64,000 nt of DNA, taken from contig NZ_VMBG01000001.1 of the NCBI RefSeq assembly GCF_007559335.1, positions 434,001-498,000 on the forward strand, written 5' to 3'. The position numbers were made by a program, and so were the translations under genes. This document shows positions 18,165 through 27,305 of this stretch, in pieces. The notes beneath the pieces are model-generated. The model was not told the origin of the DNA. It made no database searches and saw nothing but the letters and a program-made list of their open reading frames with translations. Origin of the DNA: Rariglobus hedericola (lineage in GTDB: Bacteria > Verrucomicrobiota > Verrucomicrobiia > Opitutales > Opitutaceae). Within the stretch, counting starts at the first letter, position 1. Every line of letters starts with the position of its first letter.

Positions 18165-18836
18165 GTGAATATTTCCCCTACCCCTCGCGTTGCGGTCGCG
18201 TTTCTTACCGTAGCCTCCTTTTTTTGCACTACCCGTCAGGCAGTTGCGCGCGTGGGCGAAACCCGTGACACGGTTGAACGCCGCATCATGCAGCCCAACT
18301 TGGGAAAGGCGTTTTTCCGCGGAAAAGATAAGGATAACCGGGATGCCGAACGCGAGCGTCAGCGCGAAGAGCGCGACCAGCCGTTTAACGAGACCAAGAA
18401 ATTTTATCCGCCCGATACGGCTGAAGGTGTTTACTGGAAGTCGGCGCTCGCGAACCAGCTCAGCAGTGAAAACGGCTGGAAGGTCCATGTTTTTTACGCG
18501 GGCGGTCGCTCCATGGCGGAGGCTTATCAACGCGTGGGCGAATCACTCAACGAATTCGAAGTGCGTGCTTTGTTGAGTGCCAATCGCGGCGCTTCCTCGT
18601 GGAAGAAACTGTCGAGCGAAGGCGGCGGCACCAATGGCATCGGTTATGATTACGAGTTGGAAGACGGCTCGATGCGGGCGAAGCAAAAGGGCAACTGGCT
18701 GATGATTTTTTCCACGCGGCTGGATAACTATGTCGTCGAGCAGCAGAAGGTCGCGAAGGAGATCCGTGACCGCGAGACGGAGCTGCAAAAGAAAGAACAG
18801 CAGGGCAAGGCGCCGGAGAGCGTGATGGGTTTCTGA
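18165..18836 (+). CDS. Secreted protein of unknown function, 223 aa
   Basis: A 223-aa protein starting with GTG and a signal-like N-terminus (VAVAFLTVASFFCTTRQAVA). A highly charged segment rich in R, E, D and K follows (about residues 55-72), then a folded region with FYAGGRSMAEAYQRVG and GIGYDYELEDGSMRAKQKG. The C-terminus is again charged and coiled-coil-like. I do not recognise the family. It is a single gene with a bidirectional terminator just after it. Coding is supported by consistent codon use and a clear stop-hairpin arrangement; the start is less sure. Confidence 0.7.
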   Translation: MNISPTPRVAVAFLTVASFFCTTRQAVARVGETRDTVERRIMQPNLGKAFFRGKDKDNRDAERERQREERDQPFNETKKFYPPDTAEGVYWKSALANQLSSENGWKVHVFYAGGRSMAEAYQRVGESLNEFEVRALLSANRGASSWKKLSSEGGGTNGIGYDYELEDGSMRAKQKGNWLMIFSTRLDNYVVEQQKVAKEIRDRETELQKKEQQGKAPESVMGF

Positions 18837-18855
18837 GACGTCGGGCGATGGACAT

Positions 18856-18889
18856 AAAAAAGGCGACGGTTTCAACCGTCGCCTTTTTT
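18856..18889. terminator. Bidirectional rho-independent terminator
   Basis: A 15-bp stem (18856-18870 with 18875-18889, GGCGACGGT core) and a 4-base loop, with A and T tracts on both sides. It serves the gene ending at 18836 on the plus strand and the convergent gene ending at 18922 on the minus strand. Confidence 0.9.
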
Positions 18890-18921
18890 GCGGGCAGGAG
18901 CCTTGAGTAATTGCCGTGACC

Positions 18922-19587
18922 TCAAGGGGTCTTTTTCGGTGCGGCGGCTTCCTTGGCTTCCGCATTTAGAATGTCGACCTGCATGTAGTAATGTTCGCGG
19001 CGCTTGTAGTCGGGAGCCATGACGGCGCGGGGCAACAGCACGACAGGCTTGGCGGCGAGTTCGGCCTCTTTGGCTTCCTGTGCCTTGAGAGCGGCGAGAC
19101 GGGCCTCCTCACGATCGGCGGCGTCCTGCTTCTCCTGTTCGGCGGCGGCGAGTTTGGCCAGCGCATCGCGACGGGCCGCTTCAACTGCGGCGGCTTCCTT
19201 GGCGCGGAGATCGGCGGCTGCCTTGGCGCGACCTTCGAGACCTTCAGCTTCCTTGGCGGCCTTGGTGCGTTCTGCGGCGGCGGCGGCCAGTTCGGCTTCG
19301 GCGGCGAGGCGGGCGGACTCGGCGGCGGCTTGCGAGGCGCGACGGCGTTCGAGTTCGGCGGTGGCGGACTCGGCATCCTTGCGGGATTTTTCAGCGGCGA
19401 GACGGGCGGCTTCAGCCTCGGCGGCGGCGGCTTCGGACTGGCGGCGTTCGGCATCGGCCTTTTCGGCGGCGGCGATTCTGTCCTGGTTACTTTGCTCGGC
19501 CTTTTGCTTGTAGGAACGATAGCTGATGAGGCCGCCCAGCGAGAGGATGAAAAGTAGAATGAGGATGATGAGGAATGTTTTTTTCAT
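18922..19587 (-). CDS. Membrane-anchored Ala/Glu-rich coiled-coil (TolA-like) protein
   Basis: A 221-aa protein. Residues 5-24 form one transmembrane helix (FLIILILLFILSLGGLISY). Residues ~30-180 are a long uninterrupted helix rich in A, E, K and R with runs such as AEAEAARLAAEKSRKDAES, the composition of TolA's domain II. The last ~40 residues are a short folded tail (VVLLPRAVMAPDYKRREHYYMQVD). There is no recognisable TolA C-terminal domain and no tol/pal neighbours, so naming it tolA would be unjustified. The composition is low-complexity, and antisense frames across it are therefore open too. Confidence 0.75.
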   Translation of the reverse strand: MKKTFLIILILLFILSLGGLISYRSYKQKAEQSNQDRIAAAEKADAERRQSEAAAAEAEAARLAAEKSRKDAESATAELERRRASQAAAESARLAAEAELAAAAAERTKAAKEAEGLEGRAKAAADLRAKEAAAVEAARRDALAKLAAAEQEKQDAADREEARLAALKAQEAKEAELAAKPVVLLPRAVMAPDYKRREHYYMQVDILNAEAKEAAAPKKTP

Positions 19588-19772
19588 AAAGTGGGACTGT
19601 GGAGAGGACCGTGTTGAGCGAAAGTGGTTCGGGCTAAATTACAGCGGAGAACGTCGCCTGAATGCGGAAGCTTCGTAATATATGAAGCAGGCAAAGGCTT
19701 GAGCGAGACGTGTGCCATGTTCAAGCCAAGGTTGGCCGTGCGACAGTGAAGCCGTCCGTCCGGTCAAATGGC

Positions 19773-21158
19773 TCAAAGCTTTTGTTTTTTGGCGGACGGC
19801 GATGGTTTGATGAACACGTAGTCCACCAAAATACTGAGCCCGAAAACACCACCGAGGGTGCGGATGTTGCGCATGGCGCCGACGACGCTGGAGAGCGGAC
19901 TGGAAGCGCGTTCGTGGACGCGTGTGAGCAGGAGGCAGGCGAGCAAGGCCATCACCGGGAGCACCAGAAAAACCTGATGATAAACCTCAATGGGCGAGCT
20001 GTTGCCCTGCAGAAGATGCTGGAGGATTTCGCCGCCTACAATCGGGCCCATCGCGGTGATCAGTGACGTGATCGCGAGATTGGCGCTGATGGCGAGGGTC
20101 TTGGCATGCGGCGGAATGATCTTCAGTTGAAGATTAAACAACGAAAGGACGAAGCCTGCGCCCATGACGCCGCCATAGCTCCACATGCCGTAAAGCAACC
20201 AGCTGTTTTCAGGCGTGAGCACGCACCACAGGAGGTTCTGCACCTGCCACGCGATCATGCAAAACAGCATCACGGGTTTGTTGCCAAACCGGTCGGCAAG
20301 GGCGCCCCACGCGGGAGCGGATACCGCGCCGCCCACGCTCGAGAGAATCACCAGTGTGCTCACATTCTGCACGGAAAAGCCAAGCTGCTTATACATGAAA
20401 ATCGCGTAGAACGGCCCGAAGGTGCTCGCGGCAAATCCCCACGCCGCACCGTAGGACACCAGCCAGAGAAACGGCTTGGTCTCGAGCAACGCCCGCACTT
20501 GATCGCGCCACGGAATACGGGTCTCGGCTCGGTCGTTGACGGGTATTTCGGCGTGGATTTTTCGCTGCAACAGGACCGATGCCACCCGTAAAACCACCGC
20601 GCTGCCGAGGACGACCTGGAAGGCCACGATCGAACCGCTGAGTTCGCCGATCAACCAGCCTGAGAGCACGAGAAACAAGATCTGGGCAACCTGCAGGAGG
20701 CGGTTGCGGCGGCCGAAATATTTGCCGCGCAGGCGCACCGGCACCCATTCCTGCACCCACGACATCCAGCTCACACCGGTCAGCGCGGTCACCGCGGCCG
20801 AGACCGCGAACAAAGTGATGAACCAGCGGCCACTGATCTGCGGTTGATCGATGGGTAGAAACGAAAGCATCACCGCCATGATTGCCCAGCACAGCGCTTG
20901 CAACGAAGAGGACGCGACCGAGACCGCTTTTGGCGAATAGGAGCGGTTCACCAGCGGCATCAGAAACGCCTGGGCAAAATTACCCCAAAACGGCAGCGAC
21001 GCGATCAGGCCGTAAGTTGCCGGCGGCAGTTGAAACATTTCCACCAACAGGGCCGCGATGATGAAGTTGCCCGGTTGCAGCAGATAAACAATCGGTGTCG
21101 CCGCAATGCCATCATAGGTGCAATGGCGCAGATTGTGACGGAGCGTCGAGGTGGACAT
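19773..21158 (-). CDS. Major facilitator superfamily (MFS) transporter
   Basis: A 461-aa polytopic membrane protein with about twelve hydrophobic helices. The ATG at 21158 is taken; the longer open frame extends over the divergent gene. MFS landmarks include the loop 2-3-like PFWGNFAQAFLMPLVNRSYSPK and, in the second half, SAPAWGALADRFGNKPVML, which matches the MFS G-x-x-x-D-R-x-G-R/K motif. The substrate is unknown; some VanZ-like or sugar efflux MFS have this layout. It is divergent from the DNA glycosylase with only ~43 bp between starts. Confidence 0.9.
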   Translation of the reverse strand: MSTSTLRHNLRHCTYDGIAATPIVYLLQPGNFIIAALLVEMFQLPPATYGLIASLPFWGNFAQAFLMPLVNRSYSPKAVSVASSSLQALCWAIMAVMLSFLPIDQPQISGRWFITLFAVSAAVTALTGVSWMSWVQEWVPVRLRGKYFGRRNRLLQVAQILFLVLSGWLIGELSGSIVAFQVVLGSAVVLRVASVLLQRKIHAEIPVNDRAETRIPWRDQVRALLETKPFLWLVSYGAAWGFAASTFGPFYAIFMYKQLGFSVQNVSTLVILSSVGGAVSAPAWGALADRFGNKPVMLFCMIAWQVQNLLWCVLTPENSWLLYGMWSYGGVMGAGFVLSLFNLQLKIIPPHAKTLAISANLAITSLITAMGPIVGGEILQHLLQGNSSPIEVYHQVFLVLPVMALLACLLLTRVHERASSPLSSVVGAMRNIRTLGGVFGLSILVDYVFIKPSPSAKKQKL

Positions 21159-21201
21159 GGCGGGCGTGGGGCGGTTAAAAACTGACCTCCCTGTTAATGC
21201 C

Positions 21202-21765
21202 ATGCCTCCCGTAATAGAAGCCAAAGTCGTCCGATCCAAAAATACGGTTGCATTGGCCCGCAGTCTCCTCGGCAAGGTGCTCGTCGCCACGGGCGCTGAT
21301 GGAGTTGTGCGTCGGGGCCGAATCTGCGAGGTCGAGGCTTATCACGGTGAAACCGATCTCGCCTGCCATGCGAGCAAAGGCCGCACGCGCCGGACCGAGG
21401 TGATGTATGCCGCCGGCGGTGTGTGGTATGTTTATCTCTGCTATGGCGTGCACGAGATGCTCAATCTCGTCACCGGCCCGGCAGACCAGCCGTCGGCAAT
21501 TTTGATTCGCGGTGTCGAAGGGATTTCCGGCCCCGGCCGGCTGACGAAGCTCCTCGGGATCGACCGGCGTTTTAATGCGAAACCCGCCGCGCGCACCACG
21601 GGACTATGGCTTGAAGATGATGGTTTCAAGGTGCCGCGGGGCGCGATCAAAGCCACGGCTCGCATCGGCGTGGCCTATGCGGGAGCTGAATGGGCGGCGA
21701 AACCGTGGCGCTTTTATTACGCGCCGGCCGCGGTCACGGTTTTGCGGGCGGCTGGTAGTCGGTGA
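21202..21765 (+). CDS. 3-methyladenine DNA glycosylase (Mpg/AAG family)
   Basis: A 187-aa DNA glycosylase of the mammalian-type AAG family, which excises 3-methyladenine and other alkylated purines in base excision repair. The family motifs appear in order: LARSLLGKVLV, RICEVEAYHGETDLACHASKGRTRRTEVMYA split across the active site (Glu in VEAYHG is the catalytic base), GVWYVYLCYGVHEMLNLVTG, and AILIRGVEG followed by GPGRLTKLLGI. The start at 21202 trims a leader that runs over the MFS promoter. Its last 32 bp overlap, tail to tail, the DUF3108 gene on the minus strand. Confidence 0.93.
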   Translation: MPPVIEAKVVRSKNTVALARSLLGKVLVATGADGVVRRGRICEVEAYHGETDLACHASKGRTRRTEVMYAAGGVWYVYLCYGVHEMLNLVTGPADQPSAILIRGVEGISGPGRLTKLLGIDRRFNAKPAARTTGLWLEDDGFKVPRGAIKATARIGVAYAGAEWAAKPWRFYYAPAAVTVLRAAGSR

Positions 21766-22513
21766 GCACGGCGTAAGCGGTGCCGACTTTGAGCTTCACC
21801 TCGAATCGCAAGGGCAGGCGGTCGGCGTCGGCCGACACCCATACGCGCACTTCGCCACCACGGCGGAACATACCCTTGGGTTCGCCAATCATACGAGGCA
21901 TCAGCAGCACGGTTTTGCGTTTTCCGGAGGGCGTGGAGATCGTTTCCTCGCGCTCGGCAGTGATTCGGAGCTGGTAGAAATCCTTGTCGAATAACACGAG
22001 TACATCACGGGACTGACCGGGTTCGAGCGCCCAGGAGCGGGTCTGAATCAGGCTGGTGATGAAATCCATTGGCATGCCCTCGGGCATGGGAAACGAGCTG
22101 TTGCGCGCGGGTTCCAGGTGATCGACGTAACTCGCTTCGTTCTTGGTGTAGTCGAAGGTGATGGAGGCGTTGGTTTTGTTTTTCTTGGCCTGCGTCGTGG
22201 CGGTGGCGTTGAGCAGACGTCCATCGTGCGCGTCGAACAACATCTGTGCCTCGCCGTCGAAACGGTAAAGCAACCGCACGAATCCCTGGGTCGCGCTGGT
22301 GGTGGTCATGCGCGTGTGCGACCGGCCGGCGATCGTCTCTTCAGTCGCGGTGACCTTCATGTCGCCGGCATGGCCCAATAATCCCCAGCCAACGCGGTAG
22401 GTGAGCGATTCGCCGGGTTTGAGCACTTCGACCGATTCGTTAGCTCGTGCGGTTGGTGAAAACGCGAGCAGCACCAACAAAATCGCCGGCAGAAATCGGT
22501 GGATGAAGGTCAT
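21734..22513 (-). CDS. Secreted DUF3108 family protein
   Basis: A 259-aa protein with an N-terminal signal peptide (HRFLPAILLVLLAFSPTARA). The domain resembles DUF3108: LKPGESLTYRVGWGLLGHAGDMKV at the start and VWVSADADRLPLRFEVKLKVGTAYAVL at the end, the typical last strands. These are periplasmic or outer-membrane associated beta-barrel/jelly-roll proteins of unknown role. It is 50 bp downstream of the exonuclease-ligase gene on the same strand, and it overlaps the convergent glycosylase by 32 bp. Start ATG 22513 is chosen at the signal peptide; the longer ORF begins at 22543. Confidence 0.85.
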   Translation of the reverse strand: MTFIHRFLPAILLVLLAFSPTARANESVEVLKPGESLTYRVGWGLLGHAGDMKVTATEETIAGRSHTRMTTTSATQGFVRLLYRFDGEAQMLFDAHDGRLLNATATTQAKKNKTNASITFDYTKNEASYVDHLEPARNSSFPMPEGMPMDFITSLIQTRSWALEPGQSRDVLVLFDKDFYQLRITAEREETISTPSGKRKTVLLMPRMIGEPKGMFRRGGEVRVWVSADADRLPLRFEVKLKVGTAYAVLTDYQPPAKP

Positions 22514-22563
22514 CGGTGGGGCGTGACGAAGATCAAAACGCAACGGATGTGTGATCGTCCATG

Positions 22564-25278
22564 TTAATCAGGACGGACGTCTTCGGGTGCGGTGATGAAT
22601 GCCCCAGCCGCCAGCCGTGCGCACGTCGCGAGGGTGTCGATTTCGGCCACGGTCTTATCGGTGCGTATCCGCGCGATGCGGGGAAAGCGCAGCGCATAAC
22701 CGCTTTCGTGGCGTTTGCTCGGCTGGATGGAGTCGAAGGCTATCTCCAACACGGTATCCGGAACCACGCTGCGATACCGGCCTTTTTCCTCGATGGTATT
22801 TTCGAGAAAATGTCGGGTGAGTTCGGCAATCTCTACGTCTGTGAGGCCTGAATACGCCTTGCCGATCGTGAGCAACCGGCCGCTCGCTTCGTCACGGATC
22901 GAGAACGTGTAATCGCTGAGCACGCCCTTTCGTTTGCCATGGCCGTATTCGACGCCGACGACCACCACGTCGATTGTCGCGTAGGCTTTTTTGAGTTTCA
23001 ACCAAGCCAGTCCTCGTCGTCCCGGTGTGTAGGCGCTGAGCGGATCCTTGGCCATCAGTCCTTCGTTGCCCCGCTGGCGGGCGGCTAGAAAGGCCGCTTC
23101 GATTTCGACTTCGGTGCGCGCCTGCTGCACGGGGGCGAGCGTGAAACGCGTGTTCGCGACGGGACTGATGGCGAGCAATGCGGCCAGTGCGGTGCGGCGA
23201 CCGGCAAGCGTGGTTTTCAAAAGGTTGATACCGTTTCGCCAAAGCAGGTCGTAACAGGAAACGGATACAGGGATTTCCTCGCCGAGGAAAAAATCGTCCC
23301 CTTTGCGACCGAGGCGTTTTTGGAGTTCGGCGAAGGGCAGGGCGCGTCCGTCGCGCCACGCCAGCAACTCGCCGTCGATGATGAAGTCACCCGGAAGCGT
23401 GTGCGCGGCGGCGGCCAGATCGGGAAACTGCGCGGTGATGCGGTGGAGATCGCGGGAGAATAATTCAACTCGTCCGCCATGTTTGTGAACCTGGCAGCGG
23501 ATGCCGTCGTATTTCTCCTCCAGCCAGACGGGGGCGCCGAGTCGTTGGAGAATCGCGCCCGCCGTGGGCTCCGGACTCGCCAGCATGAATTGTAACGGGT
23601 GAAAAACCTGCAGCTGGATTTGCTCCAGCCGGTTTTCTCGAGTGGCGCGCACGACCTCGGCAATATCGCCGCAAAGCAGATTGGCTTCGCGCACCGTTTC
23701 AACGGGACGACTGGCGGACGCGGCGATGGCTTCCTCGACGAGGCCTTCCTTGAGGCCGATGCGCAAATCGCCGGTGATAATCTTGATGAGATATTTTGCG
23801 GCGGCGGGCGAAAGGGCGCGCAGTCGTTCTTGAAGGAGGGAAAGTTTGGCTGCAGGTCCGCGCGCGTCGGCGAGCGAGCAGAGGAGTTGGGCGATGTCCG
23901 TAAGCGGTGTCGGTTGCGGCTCGGTATGTCCGGCGAGAATCGCTTCCGCCGTATCGCCGCTGTCACTGTAACGCAGATAAGCGCGCCGGTAATCCCCTTC
24001 GTTTAAGCCGGTGACGTCGAGCAAGGCGCGCTTGATGACCGACCATCCTAGATTCAGCGCACGACTCTCCGTCTGTGGAAAGGGACGTCCGGTAAAATAC
24101 AACGCGGCGAGCGCGGCGTCTTCATTTCCCAAGCTCGCGAGATAGCGGGCCAGCAACGCGATTTTATCAAGTTTCCCCGAGAGTGATTTGAGCTGCTCGG
24201 CGGTTTGCGCAAAACTATCCAGTGAGTCGGACGCAAAGGCGGCTTCCGGTGTTGCTGCCGTTGGTCGAGGAGCGGGATTTTCAGGGAATCCGAGTGTTAG
24301 CGGCATTTCCAACTGGTTGTCCTGTCCGATCGCCCAAGCCTCGATTCCACGATCGCGCAGCGTGCGGGCAAAGTCGCTCGCGAAACCGTGCAACGTGAGC
24401 ACGCGTCGGGGTTGCACGAGGTCGACGAAGCGCAACAGGTCGTCGTAATCGGCGTGGTCGGAGAGCGGGAAGGCCGCGTCACATTGATAGCGAAACCGGG
24501 CGCCCGGATCGAGTGCCCAACCGGTGATCATGGCGGTGCGCCGGTGCGGGATTTTCTTGATGAAAGATGACGCCGGACTTTGCGGCGGACAAATCACGAC
24601 ATGGCCGGCGAGTTGGTCGGCATCGAAAACCCGGTAAGGCGGAAAGCTCATGCCCAGCTCTTCGTAGACTCGAGTGAGTTTGAGGGTTTGCGGATGCAGC
24701 ATCGCGGGCAGCCCCGCGCCAGCGAGACCACTCAAAATTTCCTGGCTCTTGCCGAGACTGTAACCGAACAATACGGGCGTTTCCCCGTCTTCGATCGTCT
24801 GCCGGCAGAAGTGAATGATCGCGCTGATCACCTCCGCTGTGGGTGGCAGAACGTAGTGGGGGCGCCCATACGTGGTCTCCATGATCACGAGATCGGCTCG
24901 TGGAGTGTCGCAGACTTCGGCGGAAAGTCCTCGGCGAAGTTTGAAGTCGCCGGTGTAGAGCAAACGCCCGTGCTCGGCGTGCTCCAAAAGAATTTGTGCG
25001 GAGCCAAAAATGTGTCCCGCCGGATACAGGGTAACCGCGATCTCCGGTGTGAGCGATTCCGTCTGATTAAAGGGCAGGATATGCTCGCGACGTTCGCCAG
25101 GCATGCGCGCGCCCATCAGTTTTGAGGTGCCTTCCGAGCACAGGATTTCGCGATGCGGGGCGAGGTGATCAAAGTGCGCGTGGGAAACGAAGGAGCGGTC
25201 GACGGGATGGTGCGCGTCGAGCCACCAGCCGGCTTGCGGCAGCCACAGACCATTTCGAAATTGAACATCCCACGCCAT
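22564..25278 (-). CDS. Fused MBL-fold DNA exonuclease and ATP-dependent DNA ligase
   Basis: A 904-aa two-enzyme fusion. Residues ~1-330 are a metallo-beta-lactamase/beta-CASP 'ligase-associated DNA exonuclease': zinc motif HAHFDH at 33-38, TGDFKLRRG, ETTYGRP and SDHADYDDL. After a Pro/Ala linker, residues ~350-904 are an ATP-dependent ligase: helical DNA-binding domain, nucleotidyltransferase motif I EEKYDGIR with the adenylated Lys589, DGELLAWRDG, GLMAKDP and WLKLKKAY, then an OB fold. In many bacteria these two are separate neighbours of the Lhr-Core helicase and a phosphoesterase; neither is here. Start at ATG 25278 rather than GTG 25296. It likely works in DNA end processing and nick sealing. 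Confidence 0.93.
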   Translation of the reverse strand: MAWDVQFRNGLWLPQAGWWLDAHHPVDRSFVSHAHFDHLAPHREILCSEGTSKLMGARMPGERREHILPFNQTESLTPEIAVTLYPAGHIFGSAQILLEHAEHGRLLYTGDFKLRRGLSAEVCDTPRADLVIMETTYGRPHYVLPPTAEVISAIIHFCRQTIEDGETPVLFGYSLGKSQEILSGLAGAGLPAMLHPQTLKLTRVYEELGMSFPPYRVFDADQLAGHVVICPPQSPASSFIKKIPHRRTAMITGWALDPGARFRYQCDAAFPLSDHADYDDLLRFVDLVQPRRVLTLHGFASDFARTLRDRGIEAWAIGQDNQLEMPLTLGFPENPAPRPTAATPEAAFASDSLDSFAQTAEQLKSLSGKLDKIALLARYLASLGNEDAALAALYFTGRPFPQTESRALNLGWSVIKRALLDVTGLNEGDYRRAYLRYSDSGDTAEAILAGHTEPQPTPLTDIAQLLCSLADARGPAAKLSLLQERLRALSPAAAKYLIKIITGDLRIGLKEGLVEEAIAASASRPVETVREANLLCGDIAEVVRATRENRLEQIQLQVFHPLQFMLASPEPTAGAILQRLGAPVWLEEKYDGIRCQVHKHGGRVELFSRDLHRITAQFPDLAAAAHTLPGDFIIDGELLAWRDGRALPFAELQKRLGRKGDDFFLGEEIPVSVSCYDLLWRNGINLLKTTLAGRRTALAALLAISPVANTRFTLAPVQQARTEVEIEAAFLAARQRGNEGLMAKDPLSAYTPGRRGLAWLKLKKAYATIDVVVVGVEYGHGKRKGVLSDYTFSIRDEASGRLLTIGKAYSGLTDVEIAELTRHFLENTIEEKGRYRSVVPDTVLEIAFDSIQPSKRHESGYALRFPRIARIRTDKTVAEIDTLATCARLAAGAFITAPEDVRPD

Positions 25279-25332
25279 GTGTCCGGTAAGATTCACTCGG
25301 ACCTGCGCAACTCAAACCCGTTGCCCGAAAAA

Positions 25333-25749
25333 TCAGGATTTCGCGTCGATCGAGTATTTCCCCGGTCCCGTGAAAAGCAGCCCAAGGCACACGATGGTCA
25401 TTGCGGCCGGATGCGCGGCGGCATCCCAGCCGGCGAAGGGGTAATATTTCCAAATCGAGGCGACCGCCATGGTCACGAAAAGCGCGAGTGAGACCGGCCG
25501 GTGCGCGAGGCCGAGAATCATCAGTGCGCCTCCGGCCGTCATGACGAGCGCGGCGGCGAAACCCCACGCCGTATGTCCGAAATCAATTTCGAGATAACTG
25601 AGCGCACGGCCCGTGGATTTCCATTTGTCGGGACCGCCCATCAGACGGGGAAATCCGTGCACGCACATGAATAACGCGCCGATGCCACCGCGGATGATCA
25701 GCAGTCCCGCATCAGAACAGCGGTCGAGTGACTTCCATTGGAAATTCAT
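25333..25749 (-). CDS. DoxX family membrane protein
   Basis: A 138-aa protein with four predicted transmembrane helices. The family motifs are visible: GLLIIRGGIGALFMCVHGFPRLMGG at the first helix, LMILGLAHRP, and FPYAGW-like YYPFAGWDAA. DoxX proteins are small quinone/redox-associated integral membrane proteins; substrate and reaction are not known for this one. It starts at 25749, overlapping the stop of the zinc-ribbon gene by ATGA, so they are co-translated. It lies 54 bp upstream of the exonuclease-ligase gene on the same strand. Confidence 0.85.
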   Translation of the reverse strand: MNFQWKSLDRCSDAGLLIIRGGIGALFMCVHGFPRLMGGPDKWKSTGRALSYLEIDFGHTAWGFAAALVMTAGGALMILGLAHRPVSLALFVTMAVASIWKYYPFAGWDAAAHPAAMTIVCLGLLFTGPGKYSIDAKS

Positions 25750-26009
25750 AGTCTTAATCCCAGGGCGGCCAAGCCTAGTAAAACCAACATTCCAACTCCC
25801 ACCAGGATCCAAAAAATGTTCACAGGGCGGCGGGCTTTTGCGGCATCCGTCGAATCGTGTTCATCGGGCAGATCAAGGTCGTCGTAGATTGAGGTTTCAC
25901 GCCAGCCGGTGCGTTCATCTGCACCGCATTCGGGACAGGCGCGGGCGTTACGCGGAATCGATTCTCCGCAATTGGCGCACTCGTCGGGCGGCGGCGTGGA
26001 GCGACTCAT
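25746..26009 (-). CDS. Small zinc-ribbon membrane protein
   Basis: An 87-aa protein with two CxxC knuckles near the N-terminus (DECANCGES and ACPECGADE), which form a zinc ribbon, an acidic middle (YDDLDLPDEHDS), and one C-terminal transmembrane helix (IFWILVGVGMLVLLGLAALGL). The topology puts the ribbon in the cytoplasm as a small regulatory or assembly module. No more specific role is known. It overlaps doxX downstream by 4 bp and follows the AI-2E family permease by 18 bp, so it belongs to the same operon. Confidence 0.85.
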   Translation of the reverse strand: MSRSTPPPDECANCGESIPRNARACPECGADERTGWRETSIYDDLDLPDEHDSTDAAKARRPVNIFWILVGVGMLVLLGLAALGLRL

Positions 26010-26027
26010 GCAAAACCCTTCGTTGGC

Positions 26028-27191
26028 TCAGGCCTCTTTTTTGACGGGGTGCGCCGGCTTGAAGTATTTGCGCTTAACGAGACGCCAGGCCGTCACAAAG
26101 AACGCCGTGAGCGGAATCGCCAGCACCATGCCGAGGATGCCGCTGAGTGCGGTGCCCCAGAAGAAAATCGATACGATGATCGCCACCGGATGCAGACCGG
26201 TGCGGTCGCTCATGATTTTCGGGGTGAGATACCAGCCCTCGATGTTCTGCACGATGATGAAGACCAGCAGAACCAGTCCCACCAGCGGCATGCCGCCTTC
26301 CGGTTGGAGCAACGCGAGGGGAAGGGCGATACTCAGACCGATGATCGTGCCGAGATAAGGCACGATGTTTAGAATGCCGAGGACCAGTCCGATGATGAGG
26401 CCGAACTTGAGGCCCACCACGCTGAATCCGATCGCCAGCATGGCGCCCATGATGAGGCCGATGACGAGTTGACCGCGGAAAAATGAGACAACGATGGAAA
26501 TGAATTCACGAACCAGAAACACCACGTCGTCGCGCACGGACGGCTTCAGGAAAGGAAGCTGTTTCTCCATGTTCTTCGTGGGTTCGCCACGGGAGAGCAG
26601 GAAAAAGAAAAGGTAGATGGGCACGACCGCGAGATGGGCGAAGAATCCGAAAATTCCCATCACGCCATGTCCGGCTGATTTCAGCGAGGGGATCGCGTGT
26701 TTCGTCATTTCTTTTGCCTCGGCGAGCAAGCCGTCCACCGCGCTCTTCACCGTGTCGTTTTCGAGCTGCTTGTGGGCGAGTTCGATCCATTGCGGATAAT
26801 GCTGCTGCACATACTCGATCGCCTGTTTCCAGAACTCCGGAACATAGGCGATGAAGGCGAGCACCTGTTCCACCAGAGGCGGGGTGATCAGCAAGGCGGC
26901 ACCCGCGAGAACCAAAACAAACGCACCGTAAAGGGTGATCACCGCGCTCAGGCGTTTGAGCTTCAGGCGAGTTTCCAGCAACTCAACCACGGGGCGCATG
27001 ATTAGCGCCATGATTCCCGCGACGGCCAGCGGCCAGAGCACGCCGGAGAAGTGGCCCACGACAAACGACAGCACGACTAACACGCCGACGAGCAGGGTGA
27101 TCGAGGCCACCAGTGCGAACAGACCAAGGGCAAAGCCCACCAACTTTCGTTGTGGCGGAGTAAGCAGGCGCTGTTCGGAAGTTTCGGACAT
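26028..27191 (-). CDS. AI-2E family transporter (PerM/YhhT family permease)
   Basis: A 387-aa polytopic membrane protein with about eight transmembrane helices. The family's typical layout is visible: an N-terminal helix pair, a long hydrophilic central stretch with [17 protein letters not shown] and [14 protein letters not shown], then the conserved [34 protein letters not shown] and [20 protein letters not shown] spread over the C-terminal half. It is a putative permease (cation/proton antiport or signal efflux in characterised members). Start ATG 27191 trims a leader reading into the uvrA promoter. It is the first gene of the minus operon down to 21734. Confidence 0.88.
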   Translation of the reverse strand: MSETSEQRLLTPPQRKLVGFALGLFALVASITLLVGVLVVLSFVVGHFSGVLWPLAVAGIMALIMRPVVELLETRLKLKRLSAVITLYGAFVLVLAGAALLITPPLVEQVLAFIAYVPEFWKQAIEYVQQHYPQWIELAHKQLENDTVKSAVDGLLAEAKEMTKHAIPSLKSAGHGVMGIFGFFAHLAVVPIYLFFFLLSRGEPTKNMEKQLPFLKPSVRDDVVFLVREFISIVVSFFRGQLVIGLIMGAMLAIGFSVVGLKFGLIIGLVLGILNIVPYLGTIIGLSIALPLALLQPEGGMPLVGLVLLVFIIVQNIEGWYLTPKIMSDRTGLHPVAIIVSIFFWGTALSGILGMVLAIPLTAFFVTAWRLVKRKYFKPAHPVKKEA

Positions 27192-27305
27192 GGCGCAAAC
27201 AACAGGGAACCGCACCGCCGGACGCCAGCCGAAAGGAGGGCGGCACCCATCGGGTTTCTGCCGTCTTGCGTTCACGGTAAATTGGATACCGTGTCGATTT
27301 GCCAC

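Noticed and set aside
18922-19587. Naming the helix protein tolA
   Set aside because: Low-complexity Ala-rich helices are not diagnostic, the TolA C-terminal domain is absent and no tol genes flank it.
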